From positions 1-37,987 of the forward strand of contig CAVDTK010000004.1 of the NCBI GenBank assembly GCA_963611755.1: a stretch of DNA of 37,987 nt. Direction: 5' to 3'. Position 1 is the stretch's first letter. Each line of letters starts with the position of its first letter. Both the position numbers and the translations under genes were made by a program. Shown here piece by piece: positions 1 through 8,429 of this stretch. The notes beneath the pieces were generated by a model. It ran no database searches, was not told where the DNA came from, and saw nothing but the letters and a program-made list of their open reading frames with translations. This DNA comes from Paratractidigestivibacter sp963611755 (lineage in GTDB: Bacteria > Actinomycetota > Coriobacteriia > Coriobacteriales > Atopobiaceae).

Positions 1-379
1 GGACAAAGAAGCCCTGGTCGGTAAGGCCACGACGCAGGGTCTCCACGCACTCGGCCGGGGCGTCCTTCTCGAAGGCGATGGCACAGGCCTTGGGGCGACC
101 CACGATCGAGCGGATGTCGTGAGCCATGTCGGCGAGAAGACCGGCGCCCACGCGGGCGTCCATCGAGGTGCCGCGAAGGGTGACCCACTGGCGCTGGCGC
201 GTGACCTTGATGGGCTCGGGCTCCGGGTCCGGCTCGGGCTCGGGCGCCGCGGCGGGCTCGGCCGCAGCCACCTTACCCTCGCTGACCTCGGCCTCGTTGG
301 CCGCTGGGGCCTCGCTCGGCGCCGCGGCCGCCGCGGTCTTCTCGGCGCCTTCGTCTTGAATGGGCTCGGTCTCGCTCAT
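1..379 (-). CDS. aroB: 3-dehydroquinate synthase, N-terminal part (cut by window edge)
   Basis: The reading frame opens with ATG at 379 and runs off the left edge after about 126 residues, so only the N-terminus is visible. Residues 1-60 are a low-complexity Ala/Glu/Pro leader ending in a Glu-Pro-Asp-Pro run. From about residue 62 it resembles the start of AroB: a short beta strand, then VGAGLLADMAHDI and a strand/helix repeat matching the first Rossmann unit. The ATG overlaps the aroK stop by 4 bases (ATGA), so translational coupling is likely. AroB converts DAHP to 3-dehydroquinate in the cytosol, the step two before shikimate dehydrogenase, and aroK-aroB is a common pair. The disordered N-terminal extension is unusual for AroB. 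The assignment rests on context plus a weak N-terminal match; the NAD- and metal-binding motifs lie outside the window. Confidence 0.6.
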   Translation of the reverse strand, partial: MSETEPIQDEGAEKTAAAAAPSEAPAANEAEVSEGKVAAAEPAAAPEPEPDPEPEPIKVTRQRQWVTLRGTSMDARVGAGLLADMAHDIRSIVGRPKACAIAFEKDAPAECVETLRRGLTDQGFFV

Positions 380-924
380 AAAAGTCCTCTTTCCCAAAGC
401 AGCCGGCCGCACTCCTGCGCCACCTGCTCAAACGACTGGTTCCTGATGTCGATCCTGATGTCGGCCGCAGCCTCGTACAGGGGCCGGCGATGCCGGTAGA
501 GCTCGGCCGCGTGCTTGGCGTCGCCCAGGTCGGGGCGCTTCTCGGGGCAGCGGATCTGGCGCAGCGAGTCCTCAAGGTCGCCGTCGAGAAAGACCACGGA
601 GCCCATCTGGTGCATCAACTCGCAGTTGAGTGGCCGCTCCACCACGCCTCCGCCGCAGCTCACCAAAAGCGACTTCCTGCGCGCGAGGCGCCGCAGCTGC
701 ACGGTCTCCTCGTCACGGAAGGCCTCCTCGCCGTCTTCCTCAAAGACGCGGGTGACCGACTTTCCCAGCTGACGCTCGACCAGGCGGTCGGTGTCCACGC
801 AGGGGCGGTGGAACAGGTTGCCGAGGTTACGCGCCAAGGTAGACTTGCCCGCGCCGAGAAACCCCACAAAAAAGATGTGGTCGCAGCCCTCGTGGACGAT
901 ATATCCCTGGTCTTGCCCCAACAA
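376..924 (-). CDS. aroK: Shikimate kinase
   Basis: A 182-residue NMP-kinase-fold protein that phosphorylates shikimate at O3 using ATP. Residues 21-29 form the Walker A loop GFLGAGKST. VDTD at about 43-46 matches the shikimate/Mg-binding Asp motif, FRDEE fits the conserved FRxxE, CGGGVV is the shikimate-binding glycine motif, and RPDL/RRPLY contribute lid arginines. Length is normal for AroK. The start is TTG at 924: an AGGGAG Shine-Dalgarno lies 7 bases upstream and no better ATG is in range. An extended -10 promoter lies just upstream. The stop codon overlaps the ATG of the aroB-like gene. Confidence 0.95.
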   Translation of the reverse strand: MLGQDQGYIVHEGCDHIFFVGFLGAGKSTLARNLGNLFHRPCVDTDRLVERQLGKSVTRVFEEDGEEAFRDEETVQLRRLARRKSLLVSCGGGVVERPLNCELMHQMGSVVFLDGDLEDSLRQIRCPEKRPDLGDAKHAAELYRHRRPLYEAAADIRIDIRNQSFEQVAQECGRLLWERGLL

Positions 925-959
925 AGCCTAACTCCCTGATCGCATGTTCAACACGGTCG

Positions 960-968
960 ATTCTAGCA
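960..968 (-). promoter_or_regulatory. Extended -10 promoter candidate for aroK-aroB
   Basis: On the minus strand TGC-TAGAAT (extended -10, TGn plus a hexamer with 5 of 6 consensus bases) lies in the 87-base gap between yqeG and aroK. Transcription would start near 953, giving a leader of about 29 bases with the AGGGAG ribosome-binding site. No good -35 is visible, which is tolerated with an extended -10. Confidence 0.45.
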
Positions 969-1011
969 GGCATGCCGGGGCACGCGACGGCGCGGGCCAA
1001 GTTGTAAAGGT

Positions 1012-1578
1012 TTATTCACCCTCGAAGGTGTGGCCGTGCAAGAAGATCGGCTCGGCCAGGCGCATGATCTGGGTGTACCAAAGGTCGCGCGTGGACTGCG
1101 GGCGCACGAGGATCGTGCGGACCCCGGCCAAGTTCCCGGACGCGACGTCGGTAAAGACCTGGTCGCCCACCATGACCGTCTCGTCGGCCGTAACACCCAT
1201 GCGCCTCATGGCCGCGCGCAGCGCGAGCGGGCACGGCTTCATGGCGTGGTCGATCGAGCCGCACCCAAGCTCTGCGGCCGTCTCGTCGATCTGCTTGGAA
1301 TGGAAGTTGTTCGAGATGATGAAGACCTCGATGCCCGCCTCGCGCAGACGCGCCGCCCAGTCGGCGGCCTCGGGCGCCAGGCGCTTGGTGCTTCTCGGCA
1401 CGACGGTGTTGTCGCGGTCGAGAAGCACGAGCTTCACGCCCTGCTTCTGCAGCCAGGCGGGATCGATAAGATCGACCGAGGCCACATAGCGAGAAGCCCC
1501 AAAGAGCCCCTGGCGCCACACGCGGGCAAAGGCCGTCTCGCGCGCCCCGGAGTGATTCTCGCCGTTCTTAGCTTGCAT
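1012..1578 (-). CDS. yqeG: YqeG-type HAD phosphatase (HAD IIIA family)
   Basis: This 188-residue protein carries the HAD motifs in order: LLDRDNT (motif I, DxDxT), ISNN (motif II), KPCPLAL (motif III Lys) and VGDQVFTD (motif IV, GDxxxTD). That pattern and length match the YqeG family, predicted soluble phosphatases, some of which act on phosphatidylglycerophosphate in plants. The bacterial substrate is not settled. ATG at 1578 was chosen because it gives the usual short N-terminus. It overlaps the end of mltG by 11 bases, so the genes are co-transcribed; a longer frame to 1635 would add a Pro/Ser-rich extension inside mltG and looks spurious. Confidence 0.85.
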   Translation of the reverse strand: MQAKNGENHSGARETAFARVWRQGLFGASRYVASVDLIDPAWLQKQGVKLVLLDRDNTVVPRSTKRLAPEAADWAARLREAGIEVFIISNNFHSKQIDETAAELGCGSIDHAMKPCPLALRAAMRRMGVTADETVMVGDQVFTDVASGNLAGVRTILVRPQSTRDLWYTQIMRLAEPIFLHGHTFEGE

Positions 1579-2998
1579 TGGCGATGGCCTGCTGGTGCTC
1601 GGCGTAGGTCTTGCTGAAGGCATACTGCGTCTCACCGTCTTGGGTCCAGAAATAGAAGTAGAAGTACCCGTCGCTGATCATCTGCTGGTCAGGCGAGCAG
1701 ACCGCCTGCAGGGCGGCGAGGCCCGGGTTGCAGATAGGGGTCGGCGGGAGTCCCTGGTAGCTATAGGTGCTATAGGGGTCCGAAGCATCGTGGACCTCGT
1801 CCCCCGAGGGGTCATGGCCCACCGAGTAGGCCGTGGTGGCATCGGACTGGAGATAGCCGTAGTTGGGCTCGCCCATGTTGTTCAGGCGGTTGTAGAAGAC
1901 GGCCGCCACCTGGGCGCGCGTGTTGTCGTCGGACTCTTTCTCCACGATCGAGGCCAGGTTCACGAGCTCCGCCACGGAAAGGCCGCGGCCCTGGGCGTAG
2001 GACAGGTCGAGCGTCGCCAGCTCGGTCTGGAACTGGTTGAGCATCGTGCGGATGATGGTGTCGGCCGTCACACCCGTGTCGAAGGTGTAGGTCTTGGGGA
2101 AGAGGAACCCCTCGAGCGAATCGTTCTGCGCGCCCTCCAAGAAGCTGTACTCAGACGCGTAATTGGAGGCCTTGGCCTGCGCGATAAAGTCGTCGTAAGA
2201 AACGCCAAGCTGGGAGTCCTGGACCTTAGAGGCGATGGCCTTTACCGTGTAACCCTCGGGGATCGTGAGCGTGAGGCCGCTGCCGTTGGGGCCCGATATC
2301 AAAAGATCAATGATCTCAGAGGCCGAGGCGCCCGTGGTGAACCTAAACGAACCGCTCTTCAGGGACTGCTCGGCGCCCATGCGGCGCATGGTGGAGAGAA
2401 ACTCGGACTTGCTGGCGATGACGCCGTTGTCGTAGAGCAAGGTCGCGATCGCCGAGGCGCCCGAGCCCGTGGGGATCTGGATCTCGACGGTGTTGCCGGC
2501 GACGATGGTCTGGCTGTCAGACGACCCGGAGCCAAAGATCTTGGGCACCACGATGATGCCGATCACCGAGACAAGCGCGATGACCGCCACGATGCCGCCG
2601 ATCAAAATACCGCGGCGGCGCTTGTCGTCGCCGTTGTTGTTGGGCTGGCGACGGCCGCCGGGGTTGCCCCCACGGCGAGAGACGCGGTGGCTTGCCTGGG
2701 ACATGCGAGCGGTCTGCACGCCCGCGACCGGCGAGATCGCGCCGGTAGAGCCCGGTGCCGGGCGGACCGGGCGCGGGGTGTCCGTCTGCTGCGGGGAAGC
2801 CGCGAAGGGCGCGCCGGTGTTGGCGGCGGGGTTCACCCCTGCGTCAGAGAAGGCACCGGTGTTGGCGGCAGTTCCGTTGTCGCCGGCCGCGGTCTTGAAG
2901 CGCGGGGTCCTCTTGGGAGCCGCGCCGGCCTGCGGGGCCTGGCCACCAAAGTGCGCGCCGTTTCTTCTCGAGGGCGTCTGGCCATAGTCGTTGGGCAT
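1568..2998 (-). CDS. mltG: Endolytic murein transglycosylase MltG (YceG family)
   Basis: MltG cleaves nascent glycan strands at the outer face of the membrane and is thought to set glycan length. The 476-residue protein has a cytoplasmic, Ala/Pro/Gly-rich disordered region (1-125), a basic stop KRRR, one membrane helix (about 130-153), a LysM-like segment (about 163-250, ending in TIPEGYT) and the YceG catalytic domain. The catalytic Glu is E353 in LASIVEKES; further family motifs are LQSDATTAYSVG and GLPPTPICNPG. It starts immediately after the ruvX stop (TAAATG). The long disordered N-terminus is typical of actinobacterial homologues rather than of E. coli. Confidence 0.95.
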   Translation of the reverse strand: MPNDYGQTPSRRNGAHFGGQAPQAGAAPKRTPRFKTAAGDNGTAANTGAFSDAGVNPAANTGAPFAASPQQTDTPRPVRPAPGSTGAISPVAGVQTARMSQASHRVSRRGGNPGGRRQPNNNGDDKRRRGILIGGIVAVIALVSVIGIIVVPKIFGSGSSDSQTIVAGNTVEIQIPTGSGASAIATLLYDNGVIASKSEFLSTMRRMGAEQSLKSGSFRFTTGASASEIIDLLISGPNGSGLTLTIPEGYTVKAIASKVQDSQLGVSYDDFIAQAKASNYASEYSFLEGAQNDSLEGFLFPKTYTFDTGVTADTIIRTMLNQFQTELATLDLSYAQGRGLSVAELVNLASIVEKESDDNTRAQVAAVFYNRLNNMGEPNYGYLQSDATTAYSVGHDPSGDEVHDASDPYSTYSYQGLPPTPICNPGLAALQAVCSPDQQMISDGYFYFYFWTQDGETQYAFSKTYAEHQQAIANAS

Positions 2999-3424
2999 TT
3001 ACCTGCTCATTTCGTCGGGTCTGGCGTCGAGCCAGGATTGCAGAAACAGCGACGCGGCCACCATGTCGACCTTGCCGCGCATGGACTTCTCGGAAAGCCC
3101 CTGCTCTCTTAGGATGCGCTTGGCCTCCGCCGAGGAGAGCCGCTCATCCACAAAGTGGACGGGCAGGCCGCAGGCGCGGGCGATCTTCTCGCCCTGCTCC
3201 ATGATCCGCTGGGCCTGGGGGCCGTCCTCCCCCGCCATCGTCATGGGGCGCCCGCAGACCAGGCAGCCGGGTTCCCAGTCCTCCAGCACGCGGCGGAAGG
3301 TCGAGGCGTGCGCCAGGACCTCCGCGGCGGGCAGGACGCAGACCGGCGAGGCCACGCGCCCCTGGGGGTCGCTCACGGCGATGCCCACGCGGACCTCGCC
3401 TATGTCCAGCGCCAGGGCGCGCAC
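2999..3424 (-). CDS. ruvX: Holliday junction resolvase-like protein RuvX/YqgF
   Basis: This 141-residue RNase H-fold protein has the family signature LALDIGEVRVGIAVSD at its N-terminus, the GRPMTMAGEDG segment, and VHFVDERLSS, supplying the acidic catalytic residues. YqgF/RuvX has been linked to Holliday-junction cleavage and to 16S rRNA 5'-end processing. The start is set at GTG 3424, one base after the alaS stop; the longer open frame upstream is alaS read in another frame. The alaS-ruvX-mltG order is conserved widely in Gram-positive bacteria. Confidence 0.93.
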   Translation of the reverse strand: MRALALDIGEVRVGIAVSDPQGRVASPVCVLPAAEVLAHASTFRRVLEDWEPGCLVCGRPMTMAGEDGPQAQRIMEQGEKIARACGLPVHFVDERLSSAEAKRILREQGLSEKSMRGKVDMVAASLFLQSWLDARPDEMSR

Positions 3425-3425
3425 G

Positions 3426-6089
3426 CTAGAGACCCAGCTCCTTCTTGGCGGCCTCGAGCGCGGCGTCGATGCCGTTGACGTCGGTGCCGCCCGCCTGGGC
3501 CATGTTGGGACGACCGCCGCCGCGGCCACCCACCAGCCCGGCGATGACCTTGACCACGTTGCCGGCGCTAAAGCCGGCGGCCACGGCGTCGTCGGTCGCG
3601 CCGGCGAGAAGGGCCACCTTGCCGTCGGGCGTGGCGCTGGCGATCACGCAGGCCACGGGCTCGCCCTTGGCGGCGTCGCGGATGCCGTCCCAGGCGGAGC
3701 GCATGTCCTTGCCGGAAAGGCCGTCGATGCGGGAGACCACGAGCTTGTAGCCGTCCTTCTCGACCGCGGACTCGAAGGCGGCGGCAACCTTGTTGGAGCC
3801 GGCGCCGGTGGTAGCGGCCTCGAGCTTCTTGCGGGTGTCGCGCAGGTCTGCGTTGAGGGACGCGATGCGCTCGGCGGCGTCGGCCGGGCGGCACTTGAGC
3901 TCGCGGGCGATGCCCGAGAGAATCTCGAGCTGCTCGTCCAGGTACTCGATGGCGCCCATGGAGCTCACGGCCTCGATGCGGCGGGCGTTGGAGCCCACGG
4001 AGCTCTCGGAGATGATCTTAAAGAGGCCCAGGTCAGCGGTGTTGCGGGCGTGGGTGCCGCCGCACAGCTCGCGGGAGAACGGGGCATCGGACTCGCCGGT
4101 GGAGACCACGCGCACGACGTCGCCGTACTTCTCGCCGAAGAGGGCCACGGCGCCGGAGGCCTTGGCCTCGTCGATGCCCATAACGCGGGTCACGATGGGC
4201 TCGGCGGCAAAGATCTGGGCGTTGACCATGCCCTCGACGCGCGCCAGCTCGTCGGCGGTCATGGCCTCGAAGTGGGTGAAGTCGAAGCGCAGGCGGTCGG
4301 GGCCCACGAAGGAGCCGGCCTGGTTCACGTGCTCGCCCAGGACCTGCTTCAAGGCCGCGTCCAGAAGGTGCGTGGCGGTGTGGTTGCGGCGGATAAGCTC
4401 GCGGCGGCCGTGGTCGACCGTGGCGGTGACGGCGTCGCCCACCTTGAGCTCACCGGCCTCCACGACGCCGACGTGGACGTAGAGGCCGCCCTTGCCCTTG
4501 GTGTCGGTCACGCGCACGCGGGCGCCGGAAGCGCTGGTCAGCACGCCGGTGTCGCCGCACTGGCCGCCCATCTCGGCGTAGAACGGGGTGGTGTCGAGAA
4601 TGACGCTCACCTCGTCGCCGGCAGCGACGCCCTCGACCTCGACGTCGCCCGCGACAAGGGCCAGGACCTTGCAGCCCGCGGCCTCATCGGCTTCGTAGCC
4701 GGTGAAGGTAGTAGCGGCGAGCTTATCGGAAAGCGCGGTCCAGACGTCGTTGAAGGTGCCCCAGGCGTCGCGGTTGGCGGCGGCGCGGGCGCGCTCCTTC
4801 TGCTCGGTCATGCAGGCGGTGAAGCCGTCCATGTCGACCTCGTGGCCGGCGGCCTCGCAGATCTCGCGGGTGAGGTCGATGGGGAAGCCGTAGGTGTCGT
4901 GAAGCTTGAAGGCCACGTCACCGGCCAGAACAGCGCCCTCGGCGAGCTTGTCGCACTCGGCGGAAAGCATGGCCTCGCCGGCGTCGAGCGTCGTGCCAAA
5001 GCGCTCCTCCTCGGCGCGGACGATGCCCAGGATAAGAGCGTTCTGCTCCTTGAGCGCAGGGTAGTTGTCGCCCATGAGGCGGGTGACCTCATCGACATAG
5101 TTGGAGAGGAACGGGCTCTCGATGCTCATGAGGCGCGCGTGGTAGACGGCGCGGCGGAGCAGGCGGCGCAGGATGTAGCCGCGGCCCTCGTTGCCGGGAA
5201 GGATGCCGTCGCCGATCATGAAGGTGACCGCGCGGGAGTGGTCGGCCAGGATGCGCAGGCTGCGGTCGCGGGCGGCATCGGTGCCGTAGGTGTGGCCCGA
5301 GAGCTTCTCGCCCACGCCGATGAGAGACTGCAGCAGGTCGCCGTCGTAGTTGGTGCCCTTGTGCTGCATGATGGCCGCGATGCGCTCGAGGCCCATACCG
5401 GTATCGATGTTGCGGTGGGGCAGCTCGGGCATCGAGCCGTCCTCCTGGCGGTCGTACTGCGTGAAGACGAGGTTCCAGAACTCGAGGAAGCGGTCGCAGT
5501 CGCAGCCCGGCGCGCAGTCGGGGCTGCCGCAGCCGTACTCCTCGCCCTGGTCGAAGTAGATCTCGGAGCAGGGGCCGCAGGGGCCGGTGGGGCCGGCCGC
5601 CCAGAAGTTGTCGTCGGCGCCCAGGCGCGAGATGTGGTCGTAGGCCACACCCTGCTCGTGCCACAGCTCGATGGCCTCGTCGTCGTTCTCGAAGACGGTC
5701 ATGTACAGGCGATCGATGGGGAGGCCCAGGTGCTCCTCGCCGGTGATGAACTCGAAGGCCCAGGCGATGGCGTCGGCCTTGGTGTAACCGCCGAACGAGA
5801 AGTTGCCCAGCATCTCGAAGAAGGACAGGTGACGGGCGTCGCCGATGTTGTCGATGTCGTTGGTGCGCAGGCACTTCTGGCAGGAGCAGGCGCCGATCTC
5901 CTTCATGGTCTTGGAGCCCTGGTAGTACTCCTTGAACTGGTTCATGCCGGCGTTGGCAAGAAGCAGCGAGGGGTCGTCGGGCACAAGGGAGGACGAGGCG
6001 CAGAGCTTGCAGCCCTTAGACTCGAAGAACTTGAGGAAGTCCTCGCGGATCTCCGCGGTGGTCATGGTTTTGTAGTCGGCAGCGCTCAT
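3426..6089 (-). CDS. alaS: Alanine--tRNA ligase
   Basis: Class II synthetase that charges tRNA-Ala in the cytosol. The frame shows the full AlaRS layout: N-terminal catalytic domain (motif around FFESKGC and GMNQFKEYY; GNFSFGGYTK; GPTGPCGPCSE; GMGLERI), tRNA-recognition helices, the editing domain with HTATH and CGGTH zinc/editing motifs, and a C-terminal DHHA1-type domain ending in GGGRPNMAQAGG, which fits C-Ala. About 887 residues is normal. Two ATGs are possible; 6089 is preferred because AGG lies 8 bases upstream, whereas ATG 6104 has no Shine-Dalgarno. It heads the alaS-ruvX-mltG-yqeG run. No T-box was seen in the short leader. Confidence 0.97.
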   Translation of the reverse strand: MSAADYKTMTTAEIREDFLKFFESKGCKLCASSSLVPDDPSLLLANAGMNQFKEYYQGSKTMKEIGACSCQKCLRTNDIDNIGDARHLSFFEMLGNFSFGGYTKADAIAWAFEFITGEEHLGLPIDRLYMTVFENDDEAIELWHEQGVAYDHISRLGADDNFWAAGPTGPCGPCSEIYFDQGEEYGCGSPDCAPGCDCDRFLEFWNLVFTQYDRQEDGSMPELPHRNIDTGMGLERIAAIMQHKGTNYDGDLLQSLIGVGEKLSGHTYGTDAARDRSLRILADHSRAVTFMIGDGILPGNEGRGYILRRLLRRAVYHARLMSIESPFLSNYVDEVTRLMGDNYPALKEQNALILGIVRAEEERFGTTLDAGEAMLSAECDKLAEGAVLAGDVAFKLHDTYGFPIDLTREICEAAGHEVDMDGFTACMTEQKERARAAANRDAWGTFNDVWTALSDKLAATTFTGYEADEAAGCKVLALVAGDVEVEGVAAGDEVSVILDTTPFYAEMGGQCGDTGVLTSASGARVRVTDTKGKGGLYVHVGVVEAGELKVGDAVTATVDHGRRELIRRNHTATHLLDAALKQVLGEHVNQAGSFVGPDRLRFDFTHFEAMTADELARVEGMVNAQIFAAEPIVTRVMGIDEAKASGAVALFGEKYGDVVRVVSTGESDAPFSRELCGGTHARNTADLGLFKIISESSVGSNARRIEAVSSMGAIEYLDEQLEILSGIARELKCRPADAAERIASLNADLRDTRKKLEAATTGAGSNKVAAAFESAVEKDGYKLVVSRIDGLSGKDMRSAWDGIRDAAKGEPVACVIASATPDGKVALLAGATDDAVAAGFSAGNVVKVIAGLVGGRGGGRPNMAQAGGTDVNGIDAALEAAKKELGL

Positions 6090-6134
6090 GATTGGTACCT
6101 GCATTCATGTCAAAAGTTACGCATACAGTTCGAA

Positions 6135-6163
6135 AGTATAGCGTGTGTTTGGCACCTTTACAG
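6135..6163 (-). promoter_or_regulatory. Candidate promoter of alaS operon
   Basis: On the minus strand TATACT (6140-6135) is preceded at 17 bases by the weak -35 CTGTAA (6163-6158). A start near 6128 gives a 25-40 base leader, too short for a T-box. The interval 6141-6270 otherwise shows no gene and no convincing terminator for the AI-2E gene that ends at 6271. Confidence 0.35.
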
Positions 6164-6270
6164 GTTTTGCGGTGCGTGAGCTGGCCCCGCATGTCAAAAA
6201 CCACATAACGAGAAGATCGCGCCGGGTTTTGATGCGGCGGCGAGAAGGCCTGGGCGGGCGGGCCGCGGCT

Positions 6271-7605
6271 TTACGCCTCGGGCTTCTCGCCTTCCGGGGC
6301 CGACGCGGGGACGTCGGACGCAGCGACCACGGCGGGTTGCGCGGCGGCCTGCGGGACATCGGCGTCCGCGCAGACGGCGAGCCTCGAGCCCTTGAAGAAG
6401 TTCTCGTCGTCCAGGGCGTCGAGCTCCGGCAGGGGCTTGCCGTCGGTCGTCTTCCAGGTGCGCCCACGGAACAAGGCGCCGTTCTCAGACACGATCTGGC
6501 GACCCGTGCGCGTCTCGAAGAAGTAAACGAAGAAGCCGCGCAGCGCCGCTGTGAGCGGCACGGCGATGACCATGCCCATAGGCCCACCCAAACAGCCGCC
6601 CACGATGATGCCCACAAGCGAGAGCGCCGGGTGGATCTGGACGGCGCGCTGCATCACGAAGGGAGACAAGACGTTGTCCGCCACGTTTTGGGCGACCATC
6701 ATGATGGCCATGGTGACCACGGCCAAGGCCGGGCTCCCAAAAAGGCCTAGCGCGGTGGCCACGATCGCCGAGAGCGCGGGGCCGATGACCGGGACAAAGT
6801 GCATGATGAAGGTAAGGGCGCCGAGAAGCCCCGCATAGGGGTGGCCCACCAAGGCCAGGCCGCCCGCGACCATAAGGCCGTTGGCGACCGAGGTGATAAG
6901 GGTGCCGTACATGTAGCCGCCGGTCGAGCGCGAAAGAACAGCGAGCATCAGGGTGACGTCGCGGCTGTGCGCCGGGCCCACGATGGCCGCGAGCTCCTTG
7001 GACATCAGCGGATAGTCCTTGGCCACCCAGTAGGCCAAGACCAGGCCCAAGAAGAGCGTGGTCAGGTCCTCTGCCATGGCGGCGATGTTGTTGAAGAGGC
7101 CGGAAGAGATCTGCCGCCCCAGGTCAGAGGCCATGCTCGTGCCCATGGACGAAAGCGTTGAGACCGCTGTCGTGATGCCCGCCTGGATACGCGGGTCGGC
7201 GTTTTCGCCGTAGGTGTTCCAGAAGTCGGACAAGGCCGACTGCAGCTGCTCGACGTAGGTGGGGGTCTCGCGCAAAAGGGCGAGAAGCTCCTGCATAAGG
7301 GGGCCGCCCACGATAAGGATGAGGCCCACGAGAAGCACCAGGAACAAGACGAGCGAGATCAAGGCCGCAAGGCCGCGCCCCACGTGATGGTCCTCAAGCC
7401 GGTTGGTGACGGGGCTGCAGATAAAGCCCACGACTCCGCCCACCAAGATGAGCGAGAGCGCCTGCTCGACGAAGCTCAAGGCGCCGATGGTGAGCCAACA
7501 GACGACAAAGACGCCCACAACAGTCCAGACCGCCAGCGCCCGGGGGCGCCAGCGGTCGATACGTGCCTGGGCCGTCTCGCTTTTCTGCTTAGGGGCAGGC
7601 GTCAT
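6271..7605 (-). CDS. AI-2E family transporter (YdiK/PerM/TqsA type membrane protein)
   Basis: A 444-residue polytopic membrane protein with about eight hydrophobic segments: two near residues 28-75, one near 85-110, then a soluble-looking stretch and a second membrane block with the family signatures GGYMYGTLITSVANG, HFVPVIGPALSAI and NVLSPFVMQRAVQIHPALSL. The C-terminus (about 400-444) is an Ala/Pro-rich tail. Family members export small molecules or ions; autoinducer-2 is only one proposed substrate, so specificity is unknown. Its ATG overlaps the sigma-factor stop (ATGA), so it is the last gene of the sigma operon and probably expressed under the same stress signal. Confidence 0.88.
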   Translation of the reverse strand: MTPAPKQKSETAQARIDRWRPRALAVWTVVGVFVVCWLTIGALSFVEQALSLILVGGVVGFICSPVTNRLEDHHVGRGLAALISLVLFLVLLVGLILIVGGPLMQELLALLRETPTYVEQLQSALSDFWNTYGENADPRIQAGITTAVSTLSSMGTSMASDLGRQISSGLFNNIAAMAEDLTTLFLGLVLAYWVAKDYPLMSKELAAIVGPAHSRDVTLMLAVLSRSTGGYMYGTLITSVANGLMVAGGLALVGHPYAGLLGALTFIMHFVPVIGPALSAIVATALGLFGSPALAVVTMAIMMVAQNVADNVLSPFVMQRAVQIHPALSLVGIIVGGCLGGPMGMVIAVPLTAALRGFFVYFFETRTGRQIVSENGALFRGRTWKTTDGKPLPELDALDDENFFKGSRLAVCADADVPQAAAQPAVVAASDVPASAPEGEKPEA

Positions 7606-8429
7606 CGCATAAGCCCCTCGGGGTCGATCTTGTCCTGGATGCGGCGGAGCGTGCGGCGCAGCAGCCTCGAGACCTGAACCTGCGAGACCTCGAGCTTCTC
7701 AGCGATCTCAACTTGGGTCAGGCCCTCCATGAAGCGCATGCGAATAACGTCTTGCTCGCGCGGCGAGAAGTCCTTGATGGCGTCCTCCAGGATCATGCGG
7801 TCGTCGGAAGCCATGAGGTCTTGGTCCTCGGAGGCGTAGCGCTCGATGACCGAAGGGGCCTCGTCGTCCTCGGAAGAGCCGCCGCCCTCAAGAGGCACAG
7901 AGCTGTAGGCGCCCGAGGACTCGATGGCCTCAAGGACCTCTTCGACCGAAGCGTCCACGTACTCCGCGATCTCCTCGATGGAAGGGCTTCTCTGCAGGTC
8001 GCGGGTAAGCTGGTCCTGGGCCTGGTTGACCTTGGCAGAAAGCTCCTGCAGGCGACGGGGCACGCGAACGCTCCAGCCCTTGTCGCGGAAGTGGCGCTTG
8101 ATCTCGCCCATGATGGTGGGCGTGGCGTACGTGGTGAACTCAAGGCCGCGGTCGGGGTCAAAGCGGTCGATCGCCTTGATAAGGCCGATGGTTCCCACCT
8201 GCACAAGGTCTTCCAAAGGCTCGCCGCGGTTCTTGAACTTGGAGGCCAAGAAACGCACCAGGTTGAGGTGGTTCACGATCAGCTGGTCGCGAGCCTCCTC
8301 GTCCCCGTCGTTCTTATAGCGCGCAAAGAGCTCTCGCGTCCGCTCCTTGTCCCAGGCGGCCTTGCCCTTAGGCGGCCGGCGAGAAAGGCGGGCGCGGGAT
8401 CTCTCCTCGCTTCTATCGCTACTCTGCAT
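7602..8429 (-). CDS. RNA polymerase sigma factor, SigB/SigF/SigG group
   Basis: A 275-residue group 3 sigma factor. Region 2 is clear (LVRFLASKFKNRG, EDLVQVGTIGLIKAIDRFDP, LEFTTYATPTIMGEIKRHFRDK for -10 recognition). Region 3 (RVPRRLQELS) and region 4 with its helix-turn-helix (FSPREQDVIRMRF, LTQVEIAEKLEVSQVQVSRLLRR) follow. This matches the general-stress or sporulation sigma subfamily; no sporulation genes are present, so a stress role is more likely. It overlaps the RsbW-like gene by 11 bases upstream and the transporter by 4 downstream. A promoter of the SigB type in front of the operon suggests it drives its own transcription. Confidence 0.93.
   Translation of the reverse strand: MQSSDRSEERSRARLSRRPPKGKAAWDKERTRELFARYKNDGDEEARDQLIVNHLNLVRFLASKFKNRGEPLEDLVQVGTIGLIKAIDRFDPDRGLEFTTYATPTIMGEIKRHFRDKGWSVRVPRRLQELSAKVNQAQDQLTRDLQRSPSIEEIAEYVDASVEEVLEAIESSGAYSSVPLEGGGSSEDDEAPSVIERYASEDQDLMASDDRMILEDAIKDFSPREQDVIRMRFMEGLTQVEIAEKLEVSQVQVSRLLRRTLRRIQDKIDPEGLMR

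Noticed and set aside
2991..6179. A 1062-codon open frame on the plus strand
   Set aside because: Shadow of alaS and ruvX. The composition is repetitive Ala/Gly/Val/His/Asp, and no ribosome-binding site or homology is visible.
6183..6190. TTGACA on the minus strand upstream of alaS as a -35 element
   Set aside because: No TA-rich -10 lies 15-19 bases downstream; TATACT further on is too distant.
6105..6270. T-box leader for alaS
   Set aside because: The predicted leader is only 25-40 bases and lacks the T-box motif and specifier loop.
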